A DNA stretch of 64,000 nucleotides from Anseranas semipalmata (lineage: Eukaryota; Chordata; Aves; Anseriformes; Anseranatidae), in assembly GCA_013399115.1 (NCBI GenBank), contig VXAA01006525.1:217340-281339 (forward strand), in the 5' to 3' direction. Shown here piece by piece: positions 47,115 through 59,000 of this stretch. Numbering within the stretch: the first letter of the stretch is position 1; the number at the start of each line of letters is the position of its first letter. Both the position numbers and the translations under genes were made by a program. The notes under the pieces were generated by a model, which saw nothing but the letters and a program-made list of their open reading frames with translations, was not told the DNA's origin and did no database searches.

Positions 47115-49779
47115 CTCCAGAAATTGTAGTTAATAAGAATATTCTCTAACGCCTACTTCAACATGAAATTGACCTTCCTTTCTGTTTTCTGAGACTAAAC
47201 AGTTTGTTGAAACACTCACTTTTCTGCAGAGAACTAATCCTAAAATTAGGATTTTTTTCCTAATTTTCCTAATTTTCTTTGTTTTGTTTGCTTGTTAAAC
47301 CAGTTCTTTCTGCTGTTTGGGTATGTATCTTCAGTGTGAACTATCATGATTTAAACTTCACTGAGATCTTATTTTGATAAAGCATAACGGTGACAGTAAA
47401 ACCGATGTCATCAAAACAGGTCACCTGTACAAGGGCTGAATTCACACAAATTGATCTTGAATTTAAAATGTTATGGGCCTTTCTATCTATAACCCACCAC
47501 AGTATGAGTGTACATGCATCTGGATAATCCTCAGGAATACCTGTTGGTGTGGAAGAGGTAAATGAACAGGTCAATTCAAAGCTTGATTTTGATGTCCAAA
47601 AGCTTTCTTGAGCCTTTTACAATCCCATTAAAAAGGAGGTGGATATTAGGCTGGAATTTTTCCAGCACTCAAAGAAATCATGCAGTGAATAGGTCTGGCA
47701 ATAGATTCTTCAGAGATTTCAAATATTATCTAGGAAGAACAGCATTTTTATTTTTATTTTTTTTATGAGACATGCTATGCTATTTGTACCCTTATTAGTA
47801 TACTGGCAACTTGCAGTTAAAAATGTTATCGAGAGAATCTCAATGTTATAGGCTTTAAGATGACTGAGTTAATTTAGAAACAATTATATAAATCTATAGA
47901 AACTTCTTTTCCCTTGGGAAAAATGTGATCTGTTTGGAGTAGCCAAATTATCTATCTCTATAAAGTGAGATTTAATTATGTGTGTGGGTGAAGTTATAAT
48001 AACGTATTTTTTAAAATGTGTGATTGTTTTTGTTCATATAATTCTTATTACAACAAAATGGTCAGATAATGGAGTGAGAAATGCCATCACAGGAAATTTC
48101 CTACCCATAGTTAACTTTCAGCTTTGAACACAAAGTGTCCAAAGCCACATTCTGTTGAATGGCTTGGCATTTTTTGATAATGCCACAAATGTAGATTAAC
48201 TCTCACAATGCAAAATGTCTTGAATGAAACATACATAATGTCTTTATCTTTTTGTTAAGCAAGGCTTCGTCTTTCAGACTAGAACCTCTCTACAACTCTT
48301 TGACCTTTGTGTCTCCTATAACTCTTAACAAGCAATAATTAATAATTACGGCAACAAAAAATAATTGCTTTCCAGATGAGTCTTCTATTGTGATCCCATA
48401 TTTCAGAGTGTTTTTCATGAAAGATATACCTGCAGACTTCATTTTTTTCCAGATCAGACTGTGCTACATTATATCTGCTTCATGAAGATCTTACTTATTA
48501 TAAGTCCAGAGTAGCTGAGTATTTTCCTGACATGTATAAGTCTGTCCATGTGCTTAATCATGTATGTAAGTATTTGCATTTGCAGAATGAGAGAATAACT
48601 ATTTCAGCTTGTTTTGAATTGATATTTGATGCTGACAGGACTTCTACAGCCTGTGATCAGAACCTGGTACTGGAAACTGAAATTAAACCAAACATTACCT
48701 AGTTTGCAAATAATATTATCTGTCTTAAAATTCAAAACATAAAATCTAGCTTTCAGTTCTATAGCAAATTTAGCACTTTTTTCATTTACATTTCTTATCC
48801 AGACTTCCTACCAAGCAAAGACATACTGACTTGCTGTGTTTCAGGGCTGCATAAAAGTGGGCTATATCTGTTTAATATGCCTCCTAGTGTGCCTGATTTG
48901 CTTTTCTAGGCAGAGCTAATGTTTAACATCTCATTGTTAATTTATAATAAAAAGATATTTTTACTCCTTTATCTTTTGATAGATTTAACTCTGTGTCCTT
49001 CATAATTTAGTACTCTATAACCCTGCTGCTGAACCATTTGTGGATTCTGCAGTTTAATCACGATACACTATCAAGAATACTATAATGAAGCCAACAGATG
49101 TACTGAAAATAGTAAGTCTTATGACAATGAGTCCATGTAAAGGAAACACACTTCAGCTGTTGCCACTTCTCTTGTTGAAGTTAGCATATTCTCCTCCAAG
49201 GTTATTTGATTTTTAGCAGATAATGTGCAGTCCAGTTTATTGTCCATATAAAATACACTCATTTATTGGATGTAAAGAGTGAGCTTTCATCATAATGCAT
49301 TCATACAGTAAATGAGACAGAAAATGAACTCAGCAACAATTATCTTGTCCCTTCTGCAGTTGTTCCAAGTTGTTCCTCTAACATTTCTACAGTGACAATA
49401 CCGATCTTGTCAGCCTGTGCGTTTTACTGTTAGACCTTGACCTGAAGTAAAGATGAAGACATTTTAGATTTGCACAGGATTTGTTCTTGTACTTGTAAGA
49501 ATGTGTATTGCTCTGATCCACATTTTCTCTTGGGCAAACAAAACAGACATTCGCATGCTAGGTATAGCTGAGTCTGAATTTCATAATTCAGCAATGACCT
49601 TAAGATATTTGCAATTAGATTTAGTATTCTGGTTCAGTTACAGGATGACTTTCCAGTTCTACAAAACAGGGTGATGTCTTGTTGAATATCTTTAAAAAAT
49701 TAATTCTATGTTCTTTCTTTTCAGACTGCTCTTTGGTGCAGTGGCGATCTTCCTTAGCAGAAATAGCACCTGGACTATT
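47115..49779. other. AT-rich non-coding stretch
   Basis: No gene or transposon recognised. A cluster of TAAT words (homeodomain-type cores) lies at about 48334-48366. Short tandem copies of cctaatttt lie at about 47249-47275. Confidence 0.5.
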
Positions 49780-50808
49780 ACAGAATCACAGAATCACAGA
49801 ATGGTTGACGTTGGAAGGGACCTCTGGAGATCATCTAGTCCAACAACCCTGCCAAGCAGGGTCACCTAGAGCACATTGCACAGGATCGTATCCAGGCGGG
49901 TTTTGAATATCTCCAGAGAAGGAGACTCCACAACCTCTCTGGGCAACTTGTTTCAGCGCTCTGTCACCCTCACGGTAAAGAAATGTTTTCTCATATTCAG
50001 CCAGAACTTCCAGTGTTTCAGTTTGTGCCCATTGCCTCTTGTCCTGTTGCTGAGCACCACTGAAAAGAGTCCAGCCCCATCCTCTTGACACCCTCCCTTC
50101 AGATATTTGTACACATTGATAAGATCCCCTCTCAATCTTCTGTTCTCCAAGCTAAACAGGCCCAGCTCTCTCATCCTCTCCTTGTAGGAGAAATGCTCCA
50201 GTCCCCTAACCATCTTCGTAGCCCTCCGCTGAACCCGCTCCAGGAGCAACATGTCCCTCTTGTACCGGGGAGCCCAGAACTGGACACAATACTCCAGGTG
50301 TGGCCTCACCAGGGCTGAGTAGAGGGGGAGGATCACCTCCCTCAACCTGCTCGCAACACTCCTCCTAATACACCCCAGGATACCATTGGCCTTGGCCACA
50401 AGGGCACACTGCTGGCCCATCGTTAACCTGCTGTCCACCAGGACTCCCAGGTCCTTCTCCCCAGGGCTGCTTTCCAGCAGGTCAGTTCCCAACCTGTACT
50501 GGTGCCTGGGGTTATTCCTCCCTAGGTGCAGGACCCTGCACTTGCCCTTGTTGAACTTCATGAGGTTCCTCACCTCCAAATGCTCCAGCCTGTCCAGGTC
50601 CCTCTGAGTGGCAGCACAGCCCTCTGGGGTATCAGCCACTCCTCCCAGTTTTGTGTCATCAGCAAACTTGCGAAGGGTGCACTCGATTCCATCCTCCAGG
50701 TCATTGATGAACAAGTTGAACGGGACCCAGTACAGACCCCTGGGGGACACCGCTAGCTACAGGCCTCCAACCAGACTCAGCGCTGCTGATCACGACCTTC
50801 TGAGCTCT
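49780..50808 (-). mobile_element. CR1 LINE, 5'-truncated, with part of ORF2
   Basis: This is the best-preserved CR1 copy, about 1.03 kb, on the minus strand. Its tail at the left has three acagaatc-type units, followed by tggaagggacctctggagat. At the 5' end (50750-50808) the frame encoding the upstream RT region (VVIS...[11 protein letters not shown]) is visible. CR1 ORF2 normally encodes endonuclease plus reverse transcriptase for target-primed insertion; only the C-terminal RT part remains here. Sequence outside 50808 no longer resembles CR1. CR1 typically leaves no clear target duplication, and none is obvious. Confidence 0.95.
49953..50750 (-). pseudogene. CR1 ORF2 reverse transcriptase C-terminal fragment, broken
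   Basis: An open frame of about 265 codons (first codon GTG, not a real start) encodes the C-terminal half of the CR1 reverse transcriptase. Visible landmarks are [12 protein letters not shown] (about residues 14-25), the catalytic FADD box at residues 29-32 (50655-50666), [13 protein letters not shown], then [16 protein letters not shown] and [21 protein letters not shown]. Two lesions are seen. The RT motif PQGSVLGP lies in a different frame just upstream (break at about 50716-50722, consistent with loss of a few bases). The frame ends at 49953 in TGA where related copies have TGG (Trp), with the usual LPREVV...SLEIFK tail continuing after it. It cannot encode active enzyme. Confidence 0.9.
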
Positions 50809-53125
50809 GCTGATACTGAGTGCTCTCATATAACAAATAGCAAGTGGCAACATGTAAGATGGATACTTGAAGTTGTCCTAAGTTAACCTTAGCCTCACCT
50901 AGAATTTCCTCCATGGTGGATGGAACCATGAACTTTGCTCCTGCCTCTGCTCTTCTTGGCTTTGCCTACACCATAATTACAACCAAATTACTACACACTC
51001 ATTTCAGACGATCTGTTTTTCTCTTGTGTAACAGACCAGATCATATTAAAATCATGACCAAAGGAACTATTCTGCAATTCCAATTGTTTAAAAGTGTCAT
51101 GTGGCTCCCTAATGAGTTATGAAATTATTTTCACCTAGTTTATACAGGCAAAACCCAATTTATGTCTGTTAGTATAACTACATCCTGGCCAGGTTAAAAT
51201 TAGTTGTAAGTGTTGTAGATGGTAGGGTTTAGCAAAGCAGGTGCTTTTCTCTCTCATAGGGTACCTGAGAAATGCCATTCAAGAGCAAGTAGAAGACTCC
51301 AAAAGTGTTTTTATTCCTGACAAAACCATTTAGAAAGATTTGGGACTGCAGGAGTCAGAAGCACATCATATGTTTAAACTAAGGAATATCTTTTTTTCAC
51401 CCGAATGTTTTGAAAACAATTAATTATCTAATTAGCAGTCGATGTATTAAATCAAGAAATAAACTCTTTAAAAATAAGACAAGTTTTAAATTGCCTCATT
51501 ATAGACACATACGTTTTGGGATTATGCTATTTTATAAGTTCATGATTATCTTTCTGTGATTAAACCAGCATTAAACAGCAGCTAGAACAAGGAGTAAAGC
51601 TGCACTGGATAACTGCAGGACACCAGCATTAGACTTGTTTTGGTCTCAGCTCAACTTTAAATTTGGAAAAATTTGTTACTATATTTTTTAAAGTTCTTAT
51701 TTGCAACATTGATTTTTTCCTTTTGATATTTTTTAACATTCACAAAATGTAAATATTTTGTTTTTATTTACTGAATATTAAATACTTTTTCTTCAGGTGT
51801 TACATTCAATTTTCCCATAGTGCAAGACGCCTTAAAGAGGCTGGTATTTGTGTATCTTAATTTTTCATTTTTCTTTGAAACCTGGGTAACCACCTATGAG
51901 CCACAGGAAATCCACAGTGAGTTGTGGGAAACATGGTGCTTGGGCAGCAGGAGCAAAAGGGGGCCTAGATTACACCTCACATAAATCAGTGTGGTAATAG
52001 GGAAATGAAGGGTAAAGATTTATTGTACAGATACAAAATAAAACATTTGGTTTGTTTAAAGAGAAACATTCTGATTTAGGGTAAATAATTTATTTAAAAT
52101 ATTTTAATCCAGGGAAAATTTACTAGAAATCTTTTGGTTTTACTATATGGTGGTAGAATTACTGAGGTTTTGAGAGGAAATTACCCTGTTTTATGGAAAC
52201 TAGTAGGTCGTTCCCACAGAGTATTCTCCTTTCTGTGTAACACCAAGGAATCTGGACTCTGTGTCCTCTGGCTTCAGGCTTTGAACCACATTTCCTCCTC
52301 CTCTGCAGACTTTAACTGCACCTTTGGAATCATTTGCACCCAGCTAAACAAGCACTATGAACACTAGGGGCATGTTGTGTTTTGTGCAGAGAAGCAACTG
52401 GAGCAAGAGATAAACCTGTGTTGCAACAGCACATTGTCCCGAGGGAACAGGCTCCACTATTTGACAAACCTCTTTCTCATTCCTGTTAAGGCACTGCTTT
52501 CCGATCCTTAGCTTTCATCGCATTTGGTGTACCATGGATTTGGGTTTCTTTGTATTTGGTACAGGGAGGAGATTTTTTTTTGTAAAGGAACAATAGCATC
52601 GAGAACCATCAGGCATAATCACGGCAGCGTAATTCTTGCACGGCAGCAAGCTTAGTGATTCACTGTGTCTCCTGCCAAATGCTTTGAATCAATGTGAAGC
52701 AAGCAGGAACATTAATCCTGTCCCAGTTTTGTCCTAGAACATTCCTCCTGCTGTCAGTACTTCACAGCAACGTCTTTTGGAAACTCAGCTGAGCAGAGCC
52801 AGCACAGGCTACATCAGCTCATGCATGCTCCAGGCTGCAGGGGCATGTGAACAGCCACAATCCCCGTGCTAACTTAGCTGGGGACCTTTTGCACAACTCC
52901 TGCAAGTACCTGTTTTGCGTCTGCACATCTTGTACACATGGTTTAACGGGCAGTTATGGGACTGAAGCAGAAATTAAGATACTTCTGGCATTGCCGTGGC
53001 TAACAGAAATGTACAGAAAGAACTATAGCTGTGTCCTGTTGAACCTGGCTGAGAATCTGCATCCCTAAACCAGCTACTTTGAAAGCCTGGTGAAATTTAG
53101 CAGGTGCTGTTCCAGACTGGCACAG
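50809..53125. other. Non-coding stretch, nothing identified
   Basis: AT-rich sequence between two CR1 copies. Frames are all under 80 codons, with no recognisable product or RNA. Confidence 0.55.
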
Positions 53126-53175
53126 TACCTTTCATAGTCTACACCTTAGCTTTGTAAAATGGGGTTAATTTATTG
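53126..53175 (+). mobile_element. Possible MIR-type SINE fragment
   Basis: The run tctacaccttagctttgtaa followed by aatggggttaat resembles the MIR segment 'cctcagtttcctcatctgtaaaatggggataat'. The match is short and weakly supported. Confidence 0.33.
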
Positions 53176-53189
53176 TCTTCTTGGTAATA

Positions 53190-53229
53190 TGCATATCATG
53201 TGCATATCATATGCATTACATATGCTAAT
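53190..53229. promoter_or_regulatory. Cluster of TGCATATCA / ATGCAT words
   Basis: TGCATATCA occurs twice at an 11-bp period (53190-53198, 53201-53209), followed by ATGCAT (53211) and atatgctaat (about 53220). The spacing is close to one helical turn and the words resemble POU-type half sites. Function is inferred only from motif resemblance. Confidence 0.25.
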
Positions 53230-54540
53230 CTTACCACTCCCAATGAACAGTATCTGCATTAGGGTTGCTTGTTGTTGAAATTTGCATTTGAGCCGGGCTC
53301 TTTCCCTCTCTCTTGTCTCATCACTCCCAGGACACTTGGTCTTTGGAGGATGTTGTCGCACAGATTTCTCTGGAGCACGGCTAGCTCTCTTGGCGTTGGT
53401 TTTGCAGACGGAATGCTGAAGTGAGGAGGCTGGGCAGACACCTGCATCAGTAACAATGATCCAGTGCAAGTCCCACTGGCTCAGCCCTGCTGGCCGTGAT
53501 GCTCTACCACAGTACTGGTTCATCTTTCTCACAAAGTCAGCTGCTGTGGTTCATCACATGCGAACACACCAACCATCCAAGGTGATAGGAAGCACGTCTT
53601 CAAACAGACCCTTTTGCACAAGAATTCTGCCCAAAGAGCTGCTGCAAGCCCTTAACCCAATTCTAATATCAGCCTCAGAGGACTGCAGGACCATGCTGAT
53701 ATCCTTTTTAAATTACTGAGATGGTCTCCTTCTCCTCAGTTCTTGTGATCACCCACTGTGCTCCCCACTACTGTTGTCCCCTCACCTGTCACTTGTCATC
53801 TCCTTCTCTGGTTAGTGACCACCTGCTCACCACAAAGCACCTGCCACCCCCTCCATGGCAGCACATTTCACACAGACTCAGAGGTCTGCTACCTTCCTTT
53901 CACTACTACCTCTGAGCCACAGACCCTCAAGAAGAAAGTGGGAACCAGCTGCACACCCTTACTAGGCAGGTACACAAGATGGGCAACCATCCTTCAGCTG
54001 CAGAGATGGATTTTTTTTAACTTAAGAGGTTAGACACTCACATCATCACATCCTGCACCCTCGGCACAGGGAAAGATACTAGTTTCAGCATTGCATCAAT
54101 GCAATTTTAATCATCTAATTTCTCTTTAGGGAAAAGGATGTCTTATATTAGAGAAGGGAAGGAGGTGGTGGTGATGGGGAGGGGCATACATGCTGCTCAT
54201 TTCATGATTGCCATGGAGCTTTTTGGTTCAATTAAGATAAAGCAAAGGATTATAAGTGCAGACAACATTCCCTCATGCTGGGGCACTCTTTTCATTGTTC
54301 CAGCTCTGTGAAACCCTGCAGGAGCATATAAAGGATGCACCAGAGGAGTGAGGAGGCAGGGAAGAGCAAGGCACATCAGCATACTTGGTAGCATTCACCA
54401 GGACCTGTGACGTCACTGCAACAGGGATGCAAAGCATGGCATTGCCAGGGACTGTGGTGGGGAAAGGCAGGAAAGGGCAGGAGGAAACCAGCCCTTGAAT
54501 CCTGGGGATAGGAGAGGCAGGGGTTTCCTTCAGTCATGAT
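53230..54540. other. Non-coding stretch, nothing identified
   Basis: The minus-strand frame at 53170-53532 (120 codons) and plus-strand frames at 53456-54033 give translations without known domains. A G-rich patch (ggaggtggtggtgatgggga) lies near 54162. Confidence 0.5.
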
Positions 54541-55121
54541 ACAGAATCATGAAATTAGTAGTTAAGGTTGCCAGGAGCCTCTGGAGATCACCTAGTCCAA
54601 CCCACCTGTTCAAAACAGGGCCACCTACAGCAGGTTGTCCAGGACAGTGTCCAGTTGGGTTTTGAATATCTCCAAGGATGGAGACTTCACAACCTCTCTG
54701 GGCAACCTGTGCCAGTGCTTGGTCACCCTTACAGTGAAAAGGATTTTTCTTATGTTTAAACACAATTTCCTATTTTTTAGTTTGTGTCCTTTACTTTTTG
54801 TCCTGTCACTGTGCACCATTGAAAAGAGCCTAGCTCCCTTGTCTTCATTCCCTCCCATCATACTTTTGTCCACATGAGTAAGATCTCCTTGAGTCTTCTC
54901 CAGACTGAACAGTCCCAGCTCTCTCAGCCTCTCCTCATATGAGAGATGCTCCAGTCCCTTCGACATCTTCATCGCCATTGCTCCAGTATGTCCATATCTC
55001 TCTTGTACTGGGGAGCCCAGTGCTGGACACAGCACTCAGATGTGTCTTACCAGGGGAGAGCAGAGGCAAAGCATCACATCCCTCTACCTGCTGGCAAAGC
55101 TCTGCCTAATGCTGCCAGGAG
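54541..55121 (-). mobile_element. CR1 LINE 3' end, 5'-truncated
   Basis: This is a second substantial CR1 tail on the minus strand, about 580 bases. It begins at the left with acagaatcatgaaattag and cctctggagatcacctagtc, and ends at about 55121 within the region encoding the RT C-terminus. A frame at 54625-55035 reads [20 protein letters not shown] and then LPREVVKSPSLEIFKTQLD, the CR1 ORF2 C-terminal end; the Trp that is a stop in the 49780 copy is intact here. Its N-terminal residues depart from the family because of small indels, so it is a dead fragment. No LTR or full-length partner is present. Confidence 0.93.
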
Positions 55122-55988
55122 TGCAGGCACTAGACAGTGCTTTTGAGCTTCATTTTTATTCATAGGAAGAAAAAAAATGAATATCTTTAAATGAAAGACT
55201 ATTGCATTTGGTGTGTTTTGTGCCTTCTACCTACAGTTTTTTGTTTTCTTCTGTGTTGTTGCCAACTGCCTGTGAACTGTAGCAGTGTGTGCAGGTTTAC
55301 ATCACTCAGTCTCAAGACTTTGTGCTAATACATCTTTGCAAACCTGCCTTCTTAAAGAGCTCTTTAAGAGCTGCTGCAGCACATTGGGGCTGGGATTTGC
55401 CATATGCCAGGTACAGTGCACTAATGCTCTTTGCAGATGCTTTTAGTGCACAGGAAGTATGAGGTAACTTACTCCTCTTCCAAACTGTGGCTGTAAATGC
55501 TCACCCTGCACTGCAGCACATTACCTTCTCCAGGAGACAATCCCTGGAGTGAAAATGCACCTCACTGCACTCAGCTGAAAACTGTGAGAGCTCAGTCGGT
55601 AACAGGTACCCCACAGCAAGTGTTAACTGTGAGGTAAAACCTGCCTCTGATGAGACATCTTGCTGAAAAGCAATGTGTTTTGCCCAGAAGGTCTGGCAGG
55701 CTGATATTCAGGGTGTCTGACACTTAATATTCACATCATATCCCACAAAAAGATCAACATGGAGCCTCTCACAGTTGATAATGAACTATCCCTCTAGTAA
55801 TTAAGCTCCATACACCTTTTGAAAACCGTTTCAAGTCTTCTGGGATTCTTTAATTCTCAAATGCGTCACCGAGGAGCAGGTTCAGTATTCCCACAGAAAC
55901 CAAAGATACGTCTGATTTACGGACTTCCCCACCCTTGGAACCGAGACACTGACATGTTCTGCTCCAGGCACTGAAAAGCTCAGCACTG
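55122..55988. other. Non-coding stretch, nothing identified
   Basis: Mixed composition, no gene or repeat recognised. Confidence 0.55.
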
Positions 55989-56050
55989 CTTTCTTTTTTA
56001 TTTTTCCCCCCTTTTTTTTTCTCTCTCTCTTTTTTTTTTTTCTTTTCCCC
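55989..56050. repeat. 62-base polypyrimidine tract
   Basis: Pure C/T apart from one A at about 56000, comprising T runs, a C6 run and (CT)n. Long homopyrimidine runs can adopt triplex (H-DNA) structure and often cause sequencing errors. Confidence 0.9.
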
Positions 56051-59000
56051 TTAAAGAAAGTGTTTCCTGTCAAATTACATTCCCAATTACAAGTGGATCT
56101 AATCCCTGGTGATTACCTACCTACCCTAATTGACTGTCTTCTTCCAAACCAAGGCAAGGTGTTTGAACAGACAAACAACAACAACAAAAAAAGCTCTGAT
56201 TTGCTGAGACACGGAGAAACACTTACCTCCAGAAAATACCAGTCAGCTTTCTCTCTCCCAATTACTACCTTTCCTCCTTTGAGCAATTAAAACTGGTTTG
56301 AAAAGTTTATGGGTTCCAGAAAATGTAGTCAATACGCAGTTTGTTGGTCCAGCTGGTCCCTGTGGAATTGGTACTGGGATACGAATCGGAGTTTTCTGAA
56401 GTGCATTGGGGATTAAAGCATTGTAAATAATTACTGTTTTATTCCAAATCAATGTGCTTCTATTACTAATTCCTAATTTCAAGATATTGTGCGTCAGTTT
56501 TGTGACTGATACAGACGTAAGCTCTAACATTGCCAAAATAATCCTTTCTCTCTAATATCATCCAAGATTAGTTCAGAGGAGTTTTGCAAGGAAGAAACCA
56601 GGTGCCTATTAATCAGAATAATATTTTGGCTAACTAATACACAAGTTATTTGCATCCATCCTATGTACTAGTCAGAGCAAATGTGGCAAATCAAGGAGTG
56701 TAAGACATGTAAACTAACAGGGAATTTCCTTCTGCATTTTTGGGGCTGTACCTGTTAGTATAAAATTACAGCAATGAAGGAAGGCCTATCCATTTTTAAA
56801 ATTTATTTTATTTATTTATTTAAGCAATGTCCTGCAAAGTATCAGAGGCAAATAGGGAGAGCTATGTTTCCTAAGGAGTGGAAAAGAAAGGATATATATA
56901 TTCTCCCCTGCTCGATTACGGCAGCACACAATCTGGGAACTCCTCCACTCCCCCAGCATCACCACACACCATTCTTCCTCCTTCCAAAAAAATTTATAAA
57001 CACCGTGGTTCTGATCCAAACCTGGGGGGAACTGTTACTGCTCCACAGATTGAAGTAAGAGGATCTGGTCTATGCTATAAGATGATTTTCTCTTTACTGC
57101 AAAAAGAGAGAATGTAAAAGGCTCATGAAAAGATTTCTGAACAGCCCCAGCATCCTGAGCAAAGCCCTTCACCAGCCCCATGCTTGCCAGCAGTCAATCC
57201 AAGGGGACATTTAGATGCCATCAATACACCACAGCAGCCACGATGAGTGACAGGGACCTTGACATATTGGTTTTTGTTCGCATTGGAGAGTTACATGAGA
57301 GCCTGATGGCAGAAGATACCCACACTGACTACTGGTTTCAGAGTGATTTATCAGCCTTGTTTAAATGGAAATGTAAATTGGAGGGGAAAGGACTTATGTG
57401 TGCAAATTATTCTTAACGTTATTGTCTTATATAGGATAGTAAAGTGGGAAAAACATGACTAAGAGATTATAGGATAACATTAAAGTTACTAAATCATCAA
57501 AATATCTCCCAAGACATGCTTTTCCATGCTTAATTACAATGACTGCATGCAAAAGGAAGGGAAGTGGTGTAGGAAGAATAGTAGGGAGCCAGTATGCACC
57601 CTGCTTTTGTTTCTGACACAATTCTGCATTTCAATAGCCCATGTCCATGCTCAGTATCACCTATGCACATACATGAATTTACCAGCCCCAAGCAAAAGGA
57701 ACACTTTTCAGTTTAACCAATCTGAAATAGATCTGCAGTTGCAGACACTTATATGAGCACACACCCATTTGGTATGTAAATGCTACACTGGATGCTGTTC
57801 CTTAAAAGAAAACTGCCTTGATTCTAAAATGGGTATTCACTTAGACTCTGTTAAAACAACAAAATGAAAAACAACCCCAGCCTGAATAAAATGGAAGTGT
57901 GCCCTGTCCAACTTACTGTAATGTTTATCTTATATACACTTTAGCTCATTTTTACAATTAATCTTAGTTTTTTTGAGAGTCTTTTACACTGTTTAATGGA
58001 AAACTGGAAATGATGCTTTACAATTGTCTCAAAAGACAGTATCACCCCATGAATATTTTGGTGACAGTAATTTCTAGTCCTGACTGAGCACTGATGATGA
58101 GAAGCACTCATTATTCTTTCTGATACTTTTTTATAAAGTACATTTGTAGAAGTATAAAATCGGTCAGAATTACAAATAACTTGCCCTGACAGCTGGAGGG
58201 CAGCATTTCTCTCACAATGAAGAACAATTTGTCTGCAGTGAAGGCAAATACCAGGATAGTCATTAGTACGTTTTGACCACGGAGGATCAATAATTCTTCA
58301 AAAACAGTGCTACAAACCCTGGCTAAGACAGAAATCTGAATCAACCCCCTGGAGAATCTGGGGAAACAGGGATGCATATAGCCCTTCATCTGAAAGCAGT
58401 TTCAGGGCCAGTGGTGCATGCTTGGCATCCCCTTGCTAGAGAAGGGAAGGGAGCAGGACGGACCAGCACCCCAGGCAAGATCTAGGGGCACCACTGACAT
58501 CACAGGGCTGTTCCTCCGCTACACTGCCTGGTCCCTCCAGGCTCCGGCATTGCTGGGTGTCCTCTTGCAAGAAGTTCTTTCCATGCAGAGGGCAATTGCC
58601 AGGGGCTCCCTGGCACAGCACAGGCTGTTGGGGAGAGCTCCTGGACCTTGAGGATCACCCAGTAGTTTTGCAGCAGATGGTAAATCCCGTGCTAACTGTC
58701 AGTGGTATTTCATGAAGAGATCGCTGCTAGCAGATGCTATAGGCACTCATTTCAGTCTTCTTCTGTCCAAGCCTCTGATCCATGCATAGTCAAAGGTCAC
58801 ACATCAGAGGCCATTCCTGGCTCCACTTTAACACACAGCTAAGGGCAACATGAAGGTCCTGCTGATGTCCACTCACAAGCATCAGGCTGGTCAAATGGGA
58901 TTACTGTATCACAGCCAAGTCATGCACAGCCTAGCTTCGAATCTCATGGGATATATCAGGCATTGCCGATGTGTGAGCAGTGGCTTATCTGCAGGATGCA

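Noticed and set aside
47100..47120. Splice acceptor from poly-T and ctccag
   Set aside because: The downstream sequence has early stops in all frames and no exon-like composition.
49953..50750. A 265-codon open frame as a host gene
   Set aside because: Its motifs and tail place it in CR1 ORF2. It starts at a non-ATG codon inside the RT domain and is broken at both ends.
54625..55035. A 136-codon open frame as a host gene
   Set aside because: The translation is the CR1 ORF2 C-terminus inside a 5'-truncated CR1 copy.
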